Shown here: positions 60,775-64,000 of the stretch, in pieces
Layout: the number at the start of each line of letters is the position of its first letter
Numbering within the stretch: the first letter of the stretch is position 1
Assembly (NCBI GenBank): GCA_963697355.1
Contig: CAVONV010000022.1
Coordinates: 434,001 to 498,000, forward strand
Length of the DNA stretch: 64,000 nt
Source: CAVONV01 sp963697355
GTDB taxonomy: Bacteria; Acidobacteriota; Vicinamibacteria; Marinacidobacterales; DATDRI01
Direction: 5' to 3'
Program-made: the position numbers and the translations under genes
Notes under the pieces: generated by a model
The model's database searches: none
Told to the model about the DNA's origin: nothing
Seen by the model: the letters and a program-made list of their open reading frames with translations, nothing else

Positions 60775-63177
60775 ATGCTGGCACCGTTGAAGTGGCTCGA
60801 GGATTACGTCGATGTGAGCCTATCCGATCAGGAGATCGCTCATCGACTCACGATGGCCGGTCTCGAGGTCACGAGCATCGAGCGTGTCGGGGAGTCTTGG
60901 GACGATATCTCGGTTGGCCGGGTACTCGAGGTGGAGCGGCACCCCAACGCGGATCGTTTGACCTTGGTAACCGTCGATGACGGTAGTTATCACTACAAAG
61001 TGGTGTGCGGGGCACCCAACGTAGCGGCTGGACAGAAGATCGCCTATGCGAAGGTTGGGGCGCGTCTCATTGACGGGCATTCGGGAAAGCCGACGGTTTT
61101 GAAGAAAGCCAAAATCCGAGGCGTGGAGTCGGCGGGGATGGTCTGCTCGGAAAAGGAGCTTGGCCTCTCCGATGAGCACGAGGGGATTCTCGTTCTCGCT
61201 GAAGATGCGCCACTGGGAATGCCGCTGAGAGAGGTTATTGGCGACTCGATCTTCGACATCGACATGAAGCCCAATCGGGCCGATGGACTTTCCATTTTGG
61301 GGATCGCACGAGACGTCGCCGCCTTGACCGGAGGAAAGGTCCGCGAGCCGGATCTCGAGTTTCCTTGCGAAGGTGGACCCATTGGAGACCGAATAAAAAT
61401 CCGCATCGACGACCCGGACCTTTGTCCACGATATACGGGAGCTCTAATCGAAGGCGTTGAGATTGGCCCGTCTCCACCCTGGATGCAGCAGCGGCTAGTG
61501 GCTGCTGGAATGAGGCCGATCAACAACGTCGTGGATATCTCCAACTTCGTGATGCTGGAGCTCGGACAGCCCATTCACGCCTTCGACTACGACACCATCA
61601 AGGAGCATACCATCATCGTTCGGCGTGCCATCCCTGGTGAGAAGATGACCACATTGGATGGTATCGAGCACACCTTTGGTCCGGAGAATCTCCTGATCAC
61701 CGACCCGGGAGGCCCCGTAGCGGTAGCGGGAGTCATGGGGGGACTCGACACCGAGGTGACGGAGGATACAACGAACATCCTTCTCGAAGTTGCGACCTTC
61801 AACCAAGTCAACATTAGAAGAACCGCCATGGCTCTGAAGGCTCAAAGCGAAGCATCAAAGAGGTTCGCCTGGGGCCTGCCTCAGGAGCTCGCCGAGATCA
61901 CTTCCCGCCGATGCACAAAGCTTCTTGTCGAGCTCGCGGGCGGGAAAGCAGCGCAAGGCATCATCGACGCCTATCCCGCCAAAGCGGAGAGAGTAGAGAT
62001 CGCGCTCGAGCAGAAAAGGCTGAAGCAAGTCCTAGGGATTGATGTTCCTTCGGAGAAAGTCGTCGAGACTCTGACGTCTCTCGGATTGGGCGTGATCCAG
62101 GAATCTTCTGGACGCTTCAAAGTCACCGTTCCCTATTGGCGAAGGGACTTGAAGATCCCGGACGATCTCGCGGAAGAGATTGCTCGAATTATCGGTTACG
62201 ACGAGATTCCGATAGAGCCGATCACCGGACGTGTTCCAGCGCAAGTCCCTCAACCTCTGCGAGACCTCAGGGAAAACGTCCGAGATATTCTCTCTGCGGC
62301 GGGGATGCAAGAGGTGATCACCTATCCACTGACTAATACCGAGACACTGGAAAAGGTCATTCCGCCGGAAGTCCTGGAGCGACAGAATCCCCTCGCGGTC
62401 GTCAATCCTCTCAATGTCGGCCAGGAACGGCTACGGACGAGTTTGAGGGCTTCCTTGCTCAATGCGATGGCCTCGAATCAGCGTATCCAGCCTCAAGCCT
62501 TTGCTCTGTTCGAGACCTCGAGGGTGTATTTACCGAGCGAAGCGCAACTCCCGAATGAAGTCGAACAGGTCGTCGGCGCGGTGATGGGACGGAGAAGCAA
62601 CAGATGGGGACGGGCCGGCAACGAAAGGTTCGATTTTTTCGACGCGAAGGCCTATGTCGTGCGTCTCTTCGAACGGTTGGGGCTCGAAGTCGAGTATCTG
62701 GCGACCGAAGAGTACGGTATGGTGCCGGGACGAACGGCCGAGATGAGAGTCGCGGGAAACAGAGTCGGCGTCATCGGACAGGTGCATCCGAGGACGGCAG
62801 CCTCATTTGGCATTGAACAAGATATCTATTTGTTTGAAGTGGTGCTCGATGACGTCTTACCTCTGCTCGCGCCGGTACGGGGATATGAGGTTCTTTCTCG
62901 CTACCCGAGCGTGGAGGAAGATCTCGCGGTGGTCATCGACGAGACAGTTCCCGCCGAGGAGGTTCGTGCTGAGATCTTGGGGCATCCTCTGGTCGTCTCC
63001 GTGACGGTTTTTGACGAATACGTTGGAGATCAGGTGCCGGAAGGCAAGAAGTCCCTGGCGCTATCGGTGTCCTATCAAGCGAAAGACCGGACATTGAAGG
63101 AAAAGGACATTTCCAAAGCACGGAGTCGTATCGTTGACCGACTGCGTAAGGAAATGGACGCCGAGCTCCGCAGCTAG
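60775..63177 (+). CDS. pheT: Phenylalanyl-tRNA synthetase beta subunit
   Basis: An 800-residue subunit with the expected domain order: N-terminal tRNA-binding (EMAP-like) fold (VGRVLEVERHPNADRLTLVTVD), the B3/B4 editing domain (GLSILGIARDVAALTG; MRPINNVVDISNFVMLELGQPIHAFDYD), B5, the catalytic-like core, and the C-terminal ferredoxin-like anticodon domain (RYPSVEEDLAVVIDETVPAEEV; KEKDISKARSRIVDRL). Length and motifs are normal. Co-transcribed with pheS. Confidence 0.96.
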   Translation: MLAPLKWLEDYVDVSLSDQEIAHRLTMAGLEVTSIERVGESWDDISVGRVLEVERHPNADRLTLVTVDDGSYHYKVVCGAPNVAAGQKIAYAKVGARLIDGHSGKPTVLKKAKIRGVESAGMVCSEKELGLSDEHEGILVLAEDAPLGMPLREVIGDSIFDIDMKPNRADGLSILGIARDVAALTGGKVREPDLEFPCEGGPIGDRIKIRIDDPDLCPRYTGALIEGVEIGPSPPWMQQRLVAAGMRPINNVVDISNFVMLELGQPIHAFDYDTIKEHTIIVRRAIPGEKMTTLDGIEHTFGPENLLITDPGGPVAVAGVMGGLDTEVTEDTTNILLEVATFNQVNIRRTAMALKAQSEASKRFAWGLPQELAEITSRRCTKLLVELAGGKAAQGIIDAYPAKAERVEIALEQKRLKQVLGIDVPSEKVVETLTSLGLGVIQESSGRFKVTVPYWRRDLKIPDDLAEEIARIIGYDEIPIEPITGRVPAQVPQPLRDLRENVRDILSAAGMQEVITYPLTNTETLEKVIPPEVLERQNPLAVVNPLNVGQERLRTSLRASLLNAMASNQRIQPQAFALFETSRVYLPSEAQLPNEVEQVVGAVMGRRSNRWGRAGNERFDFFDAKAYVVRLFERLGLEVEYLATEEYGMVPGRTAEMRVAGNRVGVIGQVHPRTAASFGIEQDIYLFEVVLDDVLPLLAPVRGYEVLSRYPSVEEDLAVVIDETVPAEEVRAEILGHPLVVSVTVFDEYVGDQVPEGKKSLALSVSYQAKDRTLKEKDISKARSRIVDRLRKEMDAELRS

Positions 63178-63215
63178 CGAGTGGACACCATGTCGCAACG
63201 ATGCAGCATTGACTA

Positions 63216-63239
63216 CTTCCTCCTTCCTCCTTCCTCCTG
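63216..63239 (+). repeat. Short TTCCTCC tandem repeat
   Basis: About three copies of the 7-mer CTTCCTC/TTCCTCC stand between pheT and the HAD gene. It is a simple repeat without evident function. Confidence 0.6.
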
Positions 63240-63241
63240 TG

Positions 63242-63931
63242 ATGCCGACGGCGGGAACACCCGGTTTCAAAGGATCTCAATTGCCTAGAACCAAGCCGTC
63301 GTTCGCCACCTACTTATTCGACCTCGACGGTACGCTCATCGACTCGGTGGACCTCATTCTTACCTGTTATCGCCATACGGTGAAACAACATCTCGGAGAA
63401 GTACCACCCGATGAGATATGGACACGAGGTTTGGGGACTCCACTACGGAACCAACTAGCTTACTTCAGCAAGGATCCGGAAGAGATCGAGGCGATGGCGA
63501 AGACCTACCGTGAGTATCATCACCGCCATCACGATGAGCTCTTGAAGCAGTACCCGGGTGCGCTCGAAGCCGTCCGGGCTCTAAAGAGGCCGGGGATCAA
63601 GTTCGGTGTCGTAACCAGCAAGATGCCGTGGAGCACTCGCCGGGGATTGGAGATTTGCGGCTTCGATGGCCTATTTGAAGCCCTCGTCACGGCCGACGAT
63701 GTGAAGAAACACAAGCCGGAACCGGAACCCGTATACCGTGCGCTGGAACTACTGGAGGCAAAGGCTTCTGAGACGGTATTCGTCGGCGATTCCCCCCACG
63801 ATATGGCTGCCGGCCGGGCGGCCGGTGTCAAGACGGCCGCAGCCCTTTGGGGGCCTTTCGACCGTGAAGCTTTGGAACCTCACGAGCCCAGCTATTGGCT
63901 CGAAGAACCTGCCGACTTATCCAAACTATAG
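63242..63931 (+). CDS. HAD-family phosphatase (phosphoglycolate phosphatase/PpaX-like)
   Basis: A protein of about 217-229 residues. HAD motif I is YLFDLDGTLIDS, motif II VVTSKM, motif III KKHKPEPEPVY and motif IV FVGDSPHDMAAGRAAG. This set fits Gph/PpaX-type phosphatases acting on phosphoglycolate or pyrophosphate. The start is uncertain: ATG 63242 lacks a good ribosome site, while TTG 63281, just before the conserved region, follows AGGAT. No gene is visible from 63932 to the window end. Confidence 0.86.
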   Translation: MPTAGTPGFKGSQLPRTKPSFATYLFDLDGTLIDSVDLILTCYRHTVKQHLGEVPPDEIWTRGLGTPLRNQLAYFSKDPEEIEAMAKTYREYHHRHHDELLKQYPGALEAVRALKRPGIKFGVVTSKMPWSTRRGLEICGFDGLFEALVTADDVKKHKPEPEPVYRALELLEAKASETVFVGDSPHDMAAGRAAGVKTAAALWGPFDREALEPHEPSYWLEEPADLSKL

Positions 63932-64000
63932 AGGCGCTGAGCTTCGTTGTCAAAAAGACAAATGGAGATGTCGTGATCCTCCGAAGGGAACAAAGGAAGG

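Noticed and set aside
63216..63239. TTCCTCC repeats as a structured element or anti-Shine-Dalgarno trap
   Set aside because: A simple pyrimidine repeat with no partner sequence nearby.
1..64000. CRISPR arrays, tRNA or rRNA genes, transposases, prophage
   Set aside because: No regularly spaced repeats with unique spacers, no cloverleaf sequences and no transposase or phage motifs were found on either strand by eye.

Overview
The window reads as a chromosomal segment of a free-living, Gram-negative-type soil or sediment bacterium. The best guess is an Acidobacteriota-like lineage; this is inferred from gene content, not from a marker tree. The supporting content is several secreted imidazolonepropionase-like amidohydrolases, a DUF5117/DUF4953-type zinc protease, an ADOP-type (acidobacterial duplicated orphan permease) MacB/FtsX permease, a DUF5946 protein, a serine/threonine kinase with TPRs and an RND-MFP-TolC efflux operon. 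Housekeeping anchors sit at the edges: the start of metG on the minus strand at the left, and pheS-pheT on the plus strand at the right. No rRNA, tRNA, CRISPR array, phage or transposase was seen.

Layout. 1-576 metG (partial). 838-4965 an operon of three secreted amidohydrolases, of which only the middle one keeps the HxH metal motif. 5113-6777 a VKOR-DsbA fusion and a cupin. 6834-8117 another amidohydrolase. 8141-10672 modABC molybdate uptake, divergent from a secreted trypsin-like protease (10699-12423). 12713-18100 hydrolases and small conserved proteins mixed with gene remnants. 18161-21216 a deaminase-like protein without its catalytic Glu, a methyltransferase, and DinB-like, SRPBCC and DUF2277 proteins. 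21340-23910 a Tat-exported molybdenum hydroxylase (small subunit intact, large subunit frameshifted), the plausible user of the imported molybdate. 23909-29080 a DUF2268 remnant, a C-terminally truncated sulfatase, a large zinc protease and a truncated GNAT. 29087-36855 an esterase-TPR protein, a frameshifted ADOP permease, a decaying Phd/PIN toxin-antitoxin pair, an amidohydrolase pseudogene with four frameshifts, and DUF6265 and DUF4337-like genes.

37216-41924 is the most unusual block. A Ser/Thr kinase-TPR gene and an XRE regulator face, across overlapping divergent promoters, a gene for an exported cysteine-rich repeat protein. The sigma70-like promoter of the repeat gene carries TTAACTTG/CAAGTTAA half-sites inside its spacer. 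The repeat protein contains a 159-bp tandem duplication that copies the signal-peptide cleavage region into the mature chain.

42047-49526 holds a DEAD-box helicase fossil, a secreted protein of unknown function and a tetR-tolC-MFP-RND operon preceded by four operator half-sites on an exact 13-bp period. 49720-51678 holds an M55 peptidase, a well-formed integron attC site and a BrnT/BrnA toxin-antitoxin module. 52028-59530 holds an aminotransferase, hypAB with a frameshifted aldehyde dehydrogenase, a redox pair (stand-alone DsbD-alpha domain plus thioredoxin-like protein) and an ABC-2 exporter. 59700-63931 is pheST and a HAD phosphatase.

Many genes are broken by single-base indels, some in homopolymers (A8 at 13166, C6 at 59124), while most long genes are intact. 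Assembly or read errors and real pseudogenisation are both possible. Internal deletions, truncations and isolated C-terminal fragments argue that at least part of the decay is real.
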